NCBI RefSeq assembly: GCF_002177135.1 | Contig: NZ_MWPH01000003.1 | Span: forward strand, 496,001 to 560,000 | Direction: 5' to 3' | Length of the DNA stretch: 64,000 bases | Origin: Natronolimnobius baerhuensis | Lineage (GTDB): Archaea; Halobacteriota; Halobacteria; Halobacteriales; Natrialbaceae | Part shown: piece after piece, positions 24,974 to 34,691 of the stretch | Position numbering within the stretch: the first letter of the stretch is position 1 | Layout: each line of letters opens with the position of its first letter | Notes under the pieces: model-generated | Seen by the model: only the letters and a program-made list of their open reading frames with translations | What the model was told of the DNA's origin: nothing | The model's database searches: none | Program-made: the position numbers and the translations under genes

Positions 24974-27658
24974 TCAGTCGTCGCCGCTCCCGTCGCCTTT
25001 CAGGACGAGGTCTGCGTCGTCGGGATCGGCCTCGTCGGTCGTGTCACCGTCGTACTCGAGGGTCCGGCCGTCACTCGAGTCGTCGACTGTGCCTGATTGG
25101 TCTCCATCGTCGGCTGCACTGCCTTCGCTGACCGCAAAGGCCTCGAGCGAGGTGCTTAACTCCTCGGCCATCTCGGTCAGGGAGTTGGCACCGGCAGCGA
25201 CATCGGAGACGGTTGCAGCCTGTTCTTCGGCGGCTGCGGCGACGGTTTCGGTTTCGCTTTTTGTTTCCTCGCTGATCTCGGTGGCTTCGTCGACCATCGT
25301 CACCACGCGCTCGCTGGCGCGGGCTTGCTCGCCCGTTGCGTCGTTGATCGACTGCACGCCGGCGTTTGCCTCCTCGACCTGTTCGGTAATCGCGTCGATT
25401 GCTTCGATGCCGTCGTCGACCACGTCAGCGCCTTCGTCGACCTGCTCGCGCATGCGCTCGATTTCGTCGACGGTTTCGTCGACGGCAGCCTCGACGTTGC
25501 TGATCAACGCGTCGACCTCCTGTGTCGCGTCGCCGGTTTCCTCAGCGAGCGATTTGACCTCGCTTGCGACGACTGCGAAGCCATCGCCTTCCTCACCGGC
25601 GCTTGCGGCCTCGATGGAGGCATTGAGCGCGAGCAGGTTCGTCTGATCGGCAATGTCGTCGATCAGATCGACAATTTCGCGAATGTCGCCCATCTCGCTG
25701 TCTAACTGTTCGACCTGCGTCGTAATCGCTTCCGCTCGGTCCTCAAGGTGATCCATCTCGGCGCGAATCTCGCCGGTCGCCTCGCCTGCCTGCTCGGCGC
25801 GGTCGGCGGCGGTATCGGAGACGTTCGCCACGTCGTCGGCGGTCGAGGCAATTTCTTCGACAGTTGCGGAGAGATCGTTCATCTCGCCGTAGACGTTCTG
25901 GAAGCGGTCGCTCTGTTCTGCGGTTGCCGTTGCAATCTCCTCTGCAGAGCGACTCACGTCGTTACTCGCCGTTTCGATCTCTGCGACCTGGCCCGTGACC
26001 TGACCGCTGATCTGATCGACATCGTCCGCGAGTTCCTGAATGTCGACAATCGTGCGTTCGAGATCCTCGAGCATGCCGTTGAAGGCCGTTGCGATCTCCG
26101 CGAGGGCCTCGTTGTCGACGTCGTCGTCGAGTCGCTGCGTGAAGTCGCCGTCTGCGGCCTCGCCCATGACCTCGGCGAACTCGGCAGCGGTCGTCTCGAG
26201 GCGTTCGGCGAGTGCTTCGGCCTCTTCGCGGGCTGCTGCGGCCTCGTCTTTCGAGGCCTCGGCTTCGGCTTTCGAGGCTTCGATATCCTGGATGTAGCTC
26301 TCGAGGTCGGCTTGCATCCGCTGGAGCGAGCCGCCGAGTTGACCTGGGACATCCTCCTTGAGGGCACTGTCGTCGAACTCTTGGCGGGCGATTGCGTCCG
26401 CCTGATTGGCCGCGGTCTCGAGGTACGTCTGAATCGAGGCGAATGACCCTCGGACTTGCCCAACCTCGTCGATCCGCCCGTCATCGATAATTTCGATATC
26501 GGTTTCGCCGTTCGACAGTCGTTCTGCATCGTCTGCGACGCTGTCGAGGGCGTGTGCGGTCGAGCGGCCAATCGTTGCCCCGATGATGAGGAATCCAAGT
26601 AGCGCGATGGCGATGACGGCCCCAAGCGACTCGATGACGTCATCGAGGAGTGCGTACGTATTCGACTGTGGCGCGTGGGTGACAAGCGCCCAGTCGGTGT
26701 TTGGAATCTGTGCGGAGGCAACGACCTCGTCGGTGTCATCGAGGTCCATTGCCGCCGAGCCATCGAGTCCACCCTCGAGGACGGCCTCGCTCTCGGCGTG
26801 TTCGTACGTTGAGAGAATGTGTTCGCGGTCATCGGCGAACATCATCTCGTTGCTGCCACCGTCGACGACGGTCGTCTGACTGTCGTCGATGTGGTTTCTG
26901 AAGTAGTTGGACCGATCTTCGATTGAGTTGATGATCATGACGGCGTGGTCCGTGTCATCAACTGGACTGAACAGTGCAATCGAGTGTTCGCCTTCGTACT
27001 CGAACGTGTCGGAGTAGGTCGAATCAACCTGGGAAATGTAGATGTCGTCGTACTCGAACTCCGAAACGGAGTATTCGTCACTTATCACGTGTAGATTGAG
27101 ATCGTAGTCCGTGACATCCTGATCGACCATGTCACTGTCTGTACTGACGGCAATCGTGTCGTCCTCGAGATCGACGTAGTGTATCGCCTGGACAGTACTG
27201 TCCATTGTATGGTATCTGTTATTCAGGCCTGTCCTGATCTCGTGATCTGTGCCATCAGTGTAGGGCACATCAGCATCAGCAGCGAGCATTTCAACGTCCT
27301 GCTGTTGCATATACATCCAATCGCCAATCTCTTGGGCTTCGATCTCGGCCGTCAACTCCATCTCGTTCTGGGCATTATCCGAGATCTGATTCGAGATATC
27401 AATGTAGGAAACGCCCGCCACAGCGAGTGTTGCAACCAACACCAGTGCGATGACGAGGGCGAACTTCGCCACGTAACTTCGTCGAATTCGATCCGGTACC
27501 ACAACACCCCACACCCCCGCCGTTGAGTCTGTGACTCGAGCGCGAGTCGTCGAGGCGGCCTCCGAAACCCGACGACTGTATTCGGTGACTTTCTCTGGCA
27601 TGAGCGCACTGAGGCGCTCCCTGGCAGAATCCGGTATAAGCCGGTCTCTCAGCGACAT
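24974..27658 (-). CDS. Methyl-accepting chemotaxis transducer (Htr-type)
   Basis: This 894-residue protein has TM1 at about 64-85, an extracellular Cache/dCache-like sensor (about 90-340) and TM2 at about 345-364. A HAMP domain follows (about 365-420), then a second HAMP-like segment and a long coiled-coil signalling domain. The MCP hairpin tip ([22 protein letters not shown] and [17 protein letters not shown]-type residues) lies near 690-740, flanked by Glu/Gln-rich methylation helices. The tail of about 50 residues is acidic. ATG 27658 starts [16 protein letters not shown]; upstream in-frame sequence is not conserved in character. It should signal to CheA/CheW, which are not encoded here. 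The ligand is unknown. Confidence 0.93.
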   Translation of the reverse strand: MSLRDRLIPDSARERLSALMPEKVTEYSRRVSEAASTTRARVTDSTAGVWGVVVPDRIRRSYVAKFALVIALVLVATLAVAGVSYIDISNQISDNAQNEMELTAEIEAQEIGDWMYMQQQDVEMLAADADVPYTDGTDHEIRTGLNNRYHTMDSTVQAIHYVDLEDDTIAVSTDSDMVDQDVTDYDLNLHVISDEYSVSEFEYDDIYISQVDSTYSDTFEYEGEHSIALFSPVDDTDHAVMIINSIEDRSNYFRNHIDDSQTTVVDGGSNEMMFADDREHILSTYEHAESEAVLEGGLDGSAAMDLDDTDEVVASAQIPNTDWALVTHAPQSNTYALLDDVIESLGAVIAIALLGFLIIGATIGRSTAHALDSVADDAERLSNGETDIEIIDDGRIDEVGQVRGSFASIQTYLETAANQADAIARQEFDDSALKEDVPGQLGGSLQRMQADLESYIQDIEASKAEAEASKDEAAAAREEAEALAERLETTAAEFAEVMGEAADGDFTQRLDDDVDNEALAEIATAFNGMLEDLERTIVDIQELADDVDQISGQVTGQVAEIETASNDVSRSAEEIATATAEQSDRFQNVYGEMNDLSATVEEIASTADDVANVSDTAADRAEQAGEATGEIRAEMDHLEDRAEAITTQVEQLDSEMGDIREIVDLIDDIADQTNLLALNASIEAASAGEEGDGFAVVASEVKSLAEETGDATQEVDALISNVEAAVDETVDEIERMREQVDEGADVVDDGIEAIDAITEQVEEANAGVQSINDATGEQARASERVVTMVDEATEISEETKSETETVAAAAEEQAATVSDVAAGANSLTEMAEELSTSLEAFAVSEGSAADDGDQSGTVDDSSDGRTLEYDGDTTDEADPDDADLVLKGDGSGDD

Positions 27659-27860
27659 TTTCGTAAACGTTCGTCCATTACATAAAAGCAGTTGTGGCCA
27701 TCTTGGAGGCCCCATTTTGCGAGGTGCTGTCCGCTCATCGGTGTCTGTCCGGCCTCGAGTTGTCTCCCACGGGACGAGCCAATACTGAAACCTTCTTGAG
27801 TCATCACCACGCGAATTCGAGTATGTACGATGGCGACCGCAGCGCTGTGGGGTGGCGAGC

Positions 27861-28892
27861 GTGACCAGCGTCAAGGAATTCCGAATCGAACGCGAGGCAA
27901 CAACCGACAGCCTCGGCGCGGGCTCGTTCGTCTTTACGGACGACTACTCCGTCTTCGACTGGGGGAAAATGCCCGATCAGATCCCCGACAAAGGGGCCAG
28001 CCTCTGTACCATGGGGGCGTTCAACTTCGAACTGCTCGAGGCCGAAGGCGTGCCAACGCACTATCGCGGCGTCGTCGACCACAACGGCGACTCCGACTCG
28101 GTCGTCTCGCTCGAGGAGGCCTCGAGTCCACCCTGGGAGATGGCCATCGAACTGACACAGGTTCCTGACCTCCCCAACGAGGGCCGAGACTACGATTACG
28201 ACCACTATCACGAGGCTGCCGGTGAGAACTACCTCATTCCCCTCGAGATCGTGTTCCGAAATCGCGTCCCCATCGGCTCGAGTCTGCGTAGCCGAACCGA
28301 ACCCGCCGAACACGGCCTCGAGTACGATTCCTGGCCCGATGAGGCAGTCGACCTCGCAGAGCCAATCGTCGAGTTCTCGACGAAGTACGAGGAAGGCGAC
28401 CGGTATCTCGAGCGCGCGGAGGCGGATCGGATCGCCGGCGTGGCAGATATCGACGCACTCGCAGACCTCGCCCGTGAGGTCAATCGGATTCTCACTGAGC
28501 AGGCCGAATCGGCCGGACTCGACCACCAGGACGGCAAAATCGAGTGTCTGTACTACCAGGGCGAGATCCGCGTCGCAGACGTCGTCGGGACGTTCGACGA
28601 AAACCGCTTTAGCTACGAGGGCAGCCAACTCTCGAAAGAAGTGCTGCGCCAGTATCACAAGCGAACCCAGCCCGAGTGGGTCCAGGCCGTCGAAGCCGCC
28701 AAAGCCGAGGCAAAACAGGACAACGTCGCCGACTGGAAATCCCTCTGTACGGTCGACCCTGAACCGCTCTCAGACGACGTTCTCGAGACGGCTCGCGATC
28801 TGTACTGTGCAGGGACCAACGCCTACACCGGCCACGACCTCTTCGAGGCCCCGCCGCTCTCGAGTGCGATTGGTGCAGTACAGCGGCTGTAG
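27861..28892 (+). CDS. purC: SAICAR synthetase
   Basis: This protein of about 343 residues begins [21 protein letters not shown]. It has the PurC ATP-binding strand [23 protein letters not shown], the substrate segment [20 protein letters not shown], and the catalytic-site region [30 protein letters not shown] (SKE/D-type loop). It condenses CAIR with aspartate in purine synthesis. GTG 27861 gives the standard N-terminus; GTG 27852 in the same frame would add three residues. The protein is longer than bacterial PurC (about 240), as usual in haloarchaea. Confidence 0.93.
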   Translation: MTSVKEFRIEREATTDSLGAGSFVFTDDYSVFDWGKMPDQIPDKGASLCTMGAFNFELLEAEGVPTHYRGVVDHNGDSDSVVSLEEASSPPWEMAIELTQVPDLPNEGRDYDYDHYHEAAGENYLIPLEIVFRNRVPIGSSLRSRTEPAEHGLEYDSWPDEAVDLAEPIVEFSTKYEEGDRYLERAEADRIAGVADIDALADLAREVNRILTEQAESAGLDHQDGKIECLYYQGEIRVADVVGTFDENRFSYEGSQLSKEVLRQYHKRTQPEWVQAVEAAKAEAKQDNVADWKSLCTVDPEPLSDDVLETARDLYCAGTNAYTGHDLFEAPPLSSAIGAVQRL

Positions 28893-29028
28893 GCTGATAT
28901 CGGCGAGACAAGCGCCAATCGTGTCGTCTGTCTGTTTGCGTTTAATATGCCCTGTGCTATCTATACACAGTACGAATCGACACAGTAACGCTCATATCGC
29001 GCGCGTTATCAACGTTAATTGAGCGTCA

Positions 29029-29241
29029 ATGACCGCCGTTATCGCTAGTGTCCTCGGGCTAAGTATCGTCGCGGTAAGTCTCATCACGACTGTTACCGTC
29101 GTTGCGAGCGCCGCTGTCGCAGCCATCGTGCTCGCGATGGTCGGCCTGACAGTCCTCTCAGAACTCTCGTCGAACACGATCAGTGCGACCACGTCTGCAA
29201 CGCCGGCGTCCGAACCAGACGCTGAACCGAGCGACGACTGA
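29029..29241 (+). CDS. Small membrane protein with acidic tail
   Basis: This 70-residue protein is almost entirely two hydrophobic helices rich in Val, Ala, Ile and Thr (VIASVLGLSIVAVSLITTVTVVASAAVAAIVLAMVGLTVL), followed by a Ser/Thr/acidic tail (ASEPDAEPSDD). GTTAATTGAG just before the ATG and the acidic C-terminus favour this strand over the antisense frame. Function is unknown. Confidence 0.5.
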   Translation: MTAVIASVLGLSIVAVSLITTVTVVASAAVAAIVLAMVGLTVLSELSSNTISATTSATPASEPDAEPSDD

Positions 29242-29300
29242 ACTCGCTGTCCGTCGCGTCGTCCGTTTTTGCGTCTGTGTGACTTTCATCTCTTTGAGCT

Positions 29301-29322
29301 ACCCACGGCTAAAGCCGTAGGT
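29301..29322. mobile_element. Possible IS200/IS605-type terminal hairpin remnant
   Basis: ACCCACGGCTAAAGCCGTAGGT forms a stem of ACGGCT/AGCCGT with an AA loop, extended by ACC/GGT past one mismatch. It is followed by a T-rich stretch (TTTTCTCCTAC). Hairpins with ACGGCTAAAGCCGT are a hallmark of IS200/IS605-family ends in haloarchaea, but no tnpA or tnpB coding sequence is found nearby, so this would be a solo end or relic. The identification rests on remembered similarity. Confidence 0.4.
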
Positions 29323-29454
29323 TTTCTCCTACATTTCCTACAATCCGTGGTCTCTCCCGACGAGATCACTGCGTGGCAACTCACTGAAAATGTGTGTCTC
29401 GAGACACAGCCTGAGCGACCGACTAGGACGAACGTATCGGTCGCCGTCGTCGCC

Positions 29455-29628
29455 TTATCGCCACTCCTCGAGTGACGCGGCTGCTGGCTCGGCTACCGAG
29501 ACCCAGGCGTCGTCGCGGGCGATATCGGCGATGACGAGTCGTGGCCGTCCATCGGCCTCGTCGACTGCAGCAACCACCTCGTGGCTCTCTGTCGACGGTT
29601 CCCCGACTGACTCTGTCTCGGGCGTCAT
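29455..29628 (-). CDS. DUF7556 family small protein
   Basis: This 57-residue protein has the haloarchaeal pattern HEVVAAVDEADGRPRLVIADI...DDAWVSVAEPAAASLEEWR, ending in EEWR as expected for the family (recalled as DUF7556). ATG 29628 gives the family start; earlier in-frame codons lack conservation. A TATA-like TTATAG on the minus strand lies about 100 bases upstream. Function is unknown. Confidence 0.65.
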   Translation of the reverse strand: MTPETESVGEPSTESHEVVAAVDEADGRPRLVIADIARDDAWVSVAEPAAASLEEWR

Positions 29629-29858
29629 GTTTGGATATGTGACGTCGCCGACTATGAATGTTCTGGAATCGGCGTAAACAGTTGGTAATCGTGACGCGAC
29701 CTGGCCAAAAATATTGAACAAGTCGGACTATAATGGTCTTTTTGGTAGACGGCTGGGAACTGATTTCGCGCTCGAGTCACTGTTCTCCATATTATTCTCC
29801 GTACGGGTACTCAAAATTAATACTGATAGTGACTCGGTGTCTCGCCGTTTCGTGGTTC

Positions 29859-30806
29859 TTATTCGTCAGTAACTGCGTTTCCGATGCCGTCAACCGGCCG
29901 GTCCGGGGTGACGTCGTCGATCTCGGCTGGGAGGCCGAGCTGGTACTGTTCGCCGTTCTCTCGGACCGAGGTTCGCCCGCGGTGGACCGAGACGTCGCCG
30001 TTGAGGTGGAGTTGAACGGCCTCGAGCAGTGCGTCGGCCTCGAGTGGCTGGCCTCGAGTTTTCATCTCGCCGAGGTCAGCGTCGTCGGGGACGTCGAACG
30101 CGCGCTGGGTGATGATCGGTCCCTGATCAAGGTCGGTCGTGACGTAGTGGGCGGTAACGCCAGCGACGCGAACGCCTTCCTCGATTGCCTGTCGGTAGGC
30201 CTCCGCGCCGGGGAACGATGGCAACAGCGACGGGTGGACGTTGATAATCCGGTCTTCGTAGCGGAAGACGACGTTTGGGCTGAGAATCCGCATGTACCGT
30301 GCGAGCACGATCAGGTCGGCGTTGTACTCTGCGAGCACCTCGAGGAGTTCGTCTTCGTTTTGCTGGCCGCTTTCGGTGCCGATATCGTGAAACGGCACGT
30401 CGTAGTGGTCCGCAAGCGGCTCGAGGTCGTCGTGGTTGCCGATGACGACGCTGATGTCTGCGCCGAGGTCGTCGTTGGCCCAGGCCTCGAACAGCGCCTC
30501 GAGGCAGTGGCTCTCTTTGGTGACGAGGACGGCGATCTGTTGGTTCTCGCGGTCGGCGGGGAAGCGGACCTGCACGTCGAGTCCGAGGTCGTCGCCGAGT
30601 TCGTGGAGGTCTTCCCGGAGTTTCTCCTCCGTCGTGACCATCTCCGAGGTATCAACAGCGAGATACATCCGGAAGACACCATCTCGAACCGCCTGATCGA
30701 GGTCTTCGATGTTGATCCCGCGCTCGAACAGGAGACTTGTCACGTTTGCAATCAGTCCGGTGTCGTCCTCTCCGATCACCGTGATTTCGGTTACATCAGT
30801 CGTCAT
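29859..30806 (-). CDS. purU: Formyltetrahydrofolate deformylase
   Basis: This 315-residue protein has an N-terminal ACT domain (EITVIGEDDTGLIANVTSLLFERGINIEDL, 5-34) and a formyltransferase domain. The catalytic region is NVHPSLLPSFPGAEAYRQA (Asn-His plus the LLPxFxG loop), followed by GVTAHYVTTDLDQGPIITQ. The order ACT then formyltransferase is that of PurU, which releases formate from 10-formyl-THF, as opposed to PurN. It may balance folate one-carbon units for the purine genes on this segment. ATG 30806 is preferred over GTG 30815. Confidence 0.9.
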   Translation of the reverse strand: MTTDVTEITVIGEDDTGLIANVTSLLFERGINIEDLDQAVRDGVFRMYLAVDTSEMVTTEEKLREDLHELGDDLGLDVQVRFPADRENQQIAVLVTKESHCLEALFEAWANDDLGADISVVIGNHDDLEPLADHYDVPFHDIGTESGQQNEDELLEVLAEYNADLIVLARYMRILSPNVVFRYEDRIINVHPSLLPSFPGAEAYRQAIEEGVRVAGVTAHYVTTDLDQGPIITQRAFDVPDDADLGEMKTRGQPLEADALLEAVQLHLNGDVSVHRGRTSVRENGEQYQLGLPAEIDDVTPDRPVDGIGNAVTDE

Positions 30807-30950
30807 CGAGACCACCTCCGCTCGAGCGTCCGTCGGTTCATCACATGGTTCTCAGTCCGTGTGCGGCTAAAAGTCCTGCTTTCCGTCTCCGTTCTGGAAA
30901 TGCCACCGCACCACCATCACTTACCAAAAGTTGCTAACAAACACGTCAGA

Positions 30951-30958
30951 GTTATTAA
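30951..30958 (+). promoter_or_regulatory. TATA-like box before FAD oxidoreductase
   Basis: GTTATTAA is centred about 26 bases before ATG 30981, consistent with a leaderless transcript. It is in the AT-rich part of the region shared with the divergent purU gene. Confidence 0.4.
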
Positions 30959-30980
30959 TTTGTGGGGCCAAGCGGTGTCC

Positions 30981-32291
30981 ATGACACGTTCGTTCGATCA
31001 CGAGGTGGCGGTCGTCGGTGCCGGACCTGCCGGAATCGGGACCGCCGTCGCCCTCGAGCGACTGGACCTCGAGTACACCGTTCTCGAGCGCGACTGTATC
31101 GGCGCGTCGTTTCGCCAGTGGCCCGCGGAGATGCGCTTGCTAACGCCGTCGTTTCCCGCCAACGCGTTCGGAACGCGGGATCTGAACGCCATTACGCCCG
31201 ATACGTCCCCAGCACTTGCACTCGACTGCGAGCATCCGACCGGCAACCAGTACGCGGACTATCTCGAGGCTGTCGCGGAGTTTCATGACCTCCCAGTCGA
31301 GACTGGCGTCGACGTGGCTGGCGTTGATCCCATTCGCGACGACTTGAGCGATGGCTCCGACGAAACCGCGGGCTTCACGCTCGAGACGAGCGATGACTCA
31401 ATCACGACGCGCTTTGTGGTCTGGGCTGCAGGCGAGTATCAGTATCCGACGACCGGCCCAATCGCGGGTGCGGAACACGGCGTTCACGTCGCCGGTGTCG
31501 ACTCCTGGGACGCATACGCGAGGACACACGAAATTGCGTCCGAAACGGATGTCACACCTGAGTCCACTTCCGAATCCGCGGAAACCACGACGGCTGCCGA
31601 CGCTGCGCCCCAACCCGCAGCCGACGGCGCAGGGACCGCGATGACACCACACAGCGACGATGTCGTCATTATCGGTGGCGCAGAAAGCGGTGTCGACGCC
31701 GCACTTGCACTGGCTGATGCTGGCTGTTCAGTGACCGTCCTCGACGACGACGGCACCTGGCAGTTCCGCAGTCCGGACCCAAGTGAGGTGCTCTCACCGC
31801 GGACGAACCAGCGTCTCGAGGCGGCACTCGCCGACGAACAGCCGATTGGACTCGTCGCGGGCGTACGCGCAGACCGTATCGAGCAAACGGCCGACGAGGA
31901 CCCGACAGCCGACGACGACCATCTTGAGTACGCCGTCGTCACGACCGATGGGGACCGCTTCTACTCGCAGGTACCGCCCGTGCTGGCGACTGGGTTCGAC
32001 GGCAGTTTGACGCTCGTCGAGGACCTGTTCGTACTCGAGGACGGCGTCGCCGACCTCACCGAGCGCGACGAGTCGACGACGACACCTGGCCTGTTCCTCG
32101 TCGGGCCGCAGGTCGCGCACAACGGCCAGAAATTCTGCTTTATTTATAAGTATCGCCAGCGCTTCGCTGTCGTCGCCGACACGCTCGGCGAGCGACTCGG
32201 CGTCGACACTGACTCGCTCGAGGAGTACCGCGAGACGAATATGTTTCTCGAGGACCTCGAGTGCTGTGAGCCAGAGTACTGCGACTGTTAA
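30981..32291 (+). CDS. FAD/NAD(P)-dependent oxidoreductase with Cys-rich tail
   Basis: This 436-residue flavoprotein has FAD motif VVGAGPAGIGTA near residue 11 and the QWPAEMRLLTPSF segment seen in YpdA-like and FMO-like enzymes. A second dinucleotide fold has VIIGGAESGVDAAL. A Thr/Ser/Ala/Glu-rich low-complexity linker (about 190-225) splits the two. The C-terminus has GQKFCFIYKYRQRFAVVA and an unusual tail ending CCEPEYCDC. The extended upstream frame is antisense to purU and not part of this gene. The substrate is unknown; disulfide or persulfide reduction is one option, given YpdA-like features. Confidence 0.8.
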   Translation: MTRSFDHEVAVVGAGPAGIGTAVALERLDLEYTVLERDCIGASFRQWPAEMRLLTPSFPANAFGTRDLNAITPDTSPALALDCEHPTGNQYADYLEAVAEFHDLPVETGVDVAGVDPIRDDLSDGSDETAGFTLETSDDSITTRFVVWAAGEYQYPTTGPIAGAEHGVHVAGVDSWDAYARTHEIASETDVTPESTSESAETTTAADAAPQPAADGAGTAMTPHSDDVVIIGGAESGVDAALALADAGCSVTVLDDDGTWQFRSPDPSEVLSPRTNQRLEAALADEQPIGLVAGVRADRIEQTADEDPTADDDHLEYAVVTTDGDRFYSQVPPVLATGFDGSLTLVEDLFVLEDGVADLTERDESTTTPGLFLVGPQVAHNGQKFCFIYKYRQRFAVVADTLGERLGVDTDSLEEYRETNMFLEDLECCEPEYCDC

Positions 32292-32313
32292 AAATGCGCG
32301 ACCCGACGTGTGG

Positions 32314-32466
32314 TCAGTGACTCTCGTGGATGTGGCTCCGCAGCGAATCGGTGTCGTCGAATCCTTCGTCGCAGACGGCACAGGTGTTGTGATGCAACGC
32401 GACGTGTTGGGTGACACCGGCGGCTGATTGGAAGTTCTCGTCGCACGTTGAGCAGTTGTATCCCAT
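32314..32466 (-). CDS. C2H2 zinc-finger microprotein
   Basis: This 50-residue protein (MGYNCSTCDENFQSAAG...) has two zinc-finger-like units: CSTC...HVALHH and CAVC...HIHESH. Each has the Cys-x2-Cys and His spacing of a C2H2 finger. It is convergent with the FAD oxidoreductase (stops 22 bases apart). Such small C2H2 proteins occur in haloarchaea. Regulation or protein binding is inference. ATG 32466 is the only sensible start. Confidence 0.75.
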   Translation of the reverse strand: MGYNCSTCDENFQSAAGVTQHVALHHNTCAVCDEGFDDTDSLRSHIHESH

Positions 32467-32611
32467 ACAGCGTGGAGTACATTTCCTACCCACAAAAATC
32501 GTGCTAGGAAAACACACTCGCACGCACCGAATCAATAACAACTCACCGACGATCAGTCACATCTGTCGGCTGCTCTATCGCCGCCAGATGCGTGTCACTG
32601 CCGTCGATTAC

Positions 32612-32869
32612 TCACGCCAATTCGTCCGCGCGGCGTCGTAACGACGGCTCGACCGTCGTATCCTCGGCGAGTTCCTCGAGTTCATCGCTCGCGTTGCAGT
32701 CTCCGAGGCCGGCGAGGGCGCGTCGCCGGAACTCGCCGCTGAGACCGCCCATCTGGACGAGGATGGCGAGGTTGGTTCGCTCGCGCTGGTCGATCATGCG
32801 GTTGATTGCATCGCGTCGGTGCCGGGCGGGAACGCCCGATTTCACGACCGTTTGGAAATGTGTAGACAT
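32612..32869 (-). CDS. Small helical protein in the CobW operon
   Basis: This 85-residue protein begins MSTHFQTVVKSGVPARHRRDAINRM. The sequence is all-helical and charged (DQRERTNLAILVQMGGLSGEFRRRALAGLGDC), ending in LRRRADELA, with a single Cys. It resembles HEAT-like repeat proteins but is too short to assign. It is the last of three minus-strand genes after the CobW GTPase (38 bases after the 76-residue protein), so likely co-transcribed. Function is unknown. Confidence 0.65.
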   Translation of the reverse strand: MSTHFQTVVKSGVPARHRRDAINRMIDQRERTNLAILVQMGGLSGEFRRRALAGLGDCNASDELEELAEDTTVEPSLRRRADELA

Positions 32870-32906
32870 TGGTGTGAATGAGTTCTGGAATCTGGTTGTC
32901 GGTTGG

Positions 32907-33137
32907 CTATCTGGCGTCTTCCCGCGAGACGAACCCATCGCCCCAGGCTTTGATCCAGCGGTCGCGCGCCGCGTCGGCGGTGACCGCCGAATAGATCGTA
33001 CAGGAGTCGGGGCGGTGGTCGTGACACTCGAGGTAGGCCTGATAGCACGGCGAGATATCCGCAGTTGGGGGCTCGCCGTCGCTCGCGGCTGGACTCGATT
33101 TGCTGTCGCGGTCGGTGTCTGTGTCGTGTTCAGTCAC
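32907..33137 (-). CDS. Small Cys-containing protein, second gene of CobW operon
   Basis: This 76-residue protein is read from GTG 33137, eight bases after the CobW stop. The N-terminal half is acidic and disordered. The C-terminal half has a compact CYQAYLECHDHRPDSC segment with three Cys and two His, then DAARDRWIKAWGDGFVSRED. The Cys/His cluster could bind a metal, which would suit its neighbour, a metallochaperone-type GTPase. The longer frame through the CobW gene is a shadow. Confidence 0.6.
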   Translation of the reverse strand: MTEHDTDTDRDSKSSPAASDGEPPTADISPCYQAYLECHDHRPDSCTIYSAVTADAARDRWIKAWGDGFVSREDAR

Positions 33138-33145
33138 GGCGTGGC

Positions 33146-34564
33146 TCAGTCGGCGATGCCGATTTCGTGTTGCTCGTCGTGGTCGTGGCCTTCGTCTGCA
33201 GCAGGCTCGTCGGCCGCGTCTGCGTCCTCCGCTTCTTCCGGCGCTTCGGGTGGCTCGAACGACGGGAATCGATCCTCGTAGGTCGACCAATCCTCCTCGA
33301 GTTCGTCGTCTCTGAGCAGACACTCCTCGAGGTCGCCACGCAGCGCCTCGTGATCCATGTCGGTGCCGATCAGCACGAGACGAATGCCGCGGTCGCCCCA
33401 GCGGTCGTGCCAGCCGGCTTCGAGGTCGGGATTCTCGGCGAGGTGTTCTTCGCGTTCCTCGGCCGGCAGCGAGTCGACCCATTGGCCGGCGGGGGCGACT
33501 CGAACGGATTGGCCGGCGACGTTGACGGTAATCGCTTCGTCCATACGCCTCACGTGTCGCTTCTCGCTCGCGGTTCCACCACTCGCATCGGGATCCTCGC
33601 CTTGCTCGGATCCGGTCGCTCCCGTTCGCGGTTCCGAGGACTCACGTTGTTCGTCCTCGTAGCTCGCGATCCAGAAATGCCCCTTCGCGCGGACGACGTT
33701 GCTCGGGAACTCATCGAGCAGGTCCGCGAGACGCTCGGGGTGGAACGGCCGCCGGGCCTCGAAGACGAACGAGGTAACGCCGTGTTCTTCCTCGGCGGAT
33801 TCGTGTGGCTCCTGGAGTTCTTTGATCCAGCCCGCCGAATGGCTGGCTTCCTCGAAGTCGAACCGGTCGGTTTCGATGACCGTGTCGGGGTCGATTCGGC
33901 CGTGTTCGGTGCGGATAATCTCCGCGCGCGGCTGGAGCACCTCGAGCGTGGATTCGATCTCCGCGAGCGTCGCTTCGTCCACGAGGTCGCATTTGTTCAA
34001 CAGCAACACGTCGCAGAACTCGACCTGTTCGACGAGCAGATTCCCGAGGTGTTTCTCGGTGCCGTCGTCGTCGAGAATCTCGTCGGACTCCATCGCCGCG
34101 TCGAACTGGTGGGCGTCGACGACGGTGACGGTCGTATCGAGGTGACAGCCCGACAGCGGTTCGATGCCGGTCTCCTCGTAGAACTCGGTCGGGTCGAGGT
34201 CGGCCTGGTCGAAGCCGAGCGTCAGCGTCTGGGCGACCGGCAGCGGTTCGGCGACGCCGGTCGATTCGACGACGAGGGCGTCGAACTCCCGGTCGGCGGC
34301 GGTGAGTTCGCCGATGGCGTCGAGCAGGTCGCCCCGGAGCTCACAGCAGATACAGCCGTTCGAGAGTTCGATCAGTTCCTCGTCCTCGTCGGCGATATCC
34401 GAGGATTCGGCGACCCGGTCCGCGTCGACGTTGACCTCGCCCATGTCGTTGACGAGCACGGCGAGGTCCCGGTCGCTCTCCTGGAGGAGGTGGTTCAGAA
34501 CGGTCGTTTTGCCGGCTCCGAGCGTTCCGGACAGTACCGTGACTGGAAGCGAGTCGTCGCTCAT
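33146..34564 (-). CDS. CobW/G3E-family GTPase (metallochaperone, probably zinc)
   Basis: This 472-residue protein has Walker A SGTLGAGKTT near residues 12-21, the metal-binding CxCC motif (GCICC, C71, C73, C74), LVVESTGVAEPLPV, and the G4 motif NKCDLV. The C-terminal CobW domain follows. A Ser/Gly/Glu-rich insert lies at about 305-335 and a His/Asp-rich tail (DEGHDHDEQHEIG) near the end. The family loads Zn, Co or Ni into target proteins, and the eukaryotic relative ZNG1 uses zinc. It is divergent from a FeoB-like transporter and followed by two tiny genes. The metal cannot be fixed from sequence. Confidence 0.9.
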   Translation of the reverse strand: MSDDSLPVTVLSGTLGAGKTTVLNHLLQESDRDLAVLVNDMGEVNVDADRVAESSDIADEDEELIELSNGCICCELRGDLLDAIGELTAADREFDALVVESTGVAEPLPVAQTLTLGFDQADLDPTEFYEETGIEPLSGCHLDTTVTVVDAHQFDAAMESDEILDDDGTEKHLGNLLVEQVEFCDVLLLNKCDLVDEATLAEIESTLEVLQPRAEIIRTEHGRIDPDTVIETDRFDFEEASHSAGWIKELQEPHESAEEEHGVTSFVFEARRPFHPERLADLLDEFPSNVVRAKGHFWIASYEDEQRESSEPRTGATGSEQGEDPDASGGTASEKRHVRRMDEAITVNVAGQSVRVAPAGQWVDSLPAEEREEHLAENPDLEAGWHDRWGDRGIRLVLIGTDMDHEALRGDLEECLLRDDELEEDWSTYEDRFPSFEPPEAPEEAEDADAADEPAADEGHDHDEQHEIGIAD

Positions 34565-34596
34565 CGATTAACAACACAACCGCTTCACTAATAGAA

Positions 34597-34691
34597 GTTA
34601 TTATTCTAAACGAAGATATTATTAACTACCCACTCGAGGTGTCGAACACATGATCCAGAGCCAGACTGGCATCGTCGCAGCCATTATTAAC
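34597..34691. promoter_or_regulatory. AT-rich divergent promoter with ATTATTAAC repeats
   Basis: The gap between the CobW GTPase (minus) and the FeoB-like gene (plus) has GTTATTATT at 34597-34605, a TATA box for the minus gene. ATATTATTAAC (34616-34626) is a TATA-like element about 30 bases before ATG 34650. A second ATTATTAAC lies at 34683-34691. The paired 9-mers could be an operator or simply promoter elements. Confidence 0.4.

Noticed and set aside
29733-30980. Upstream extension of the FAD oxidoreductase frame
   Set aside because: That region is on the opposite strand of purU, which has full motif support. The FAD motif starts right after ATG 30981 behind a TATA-like box.
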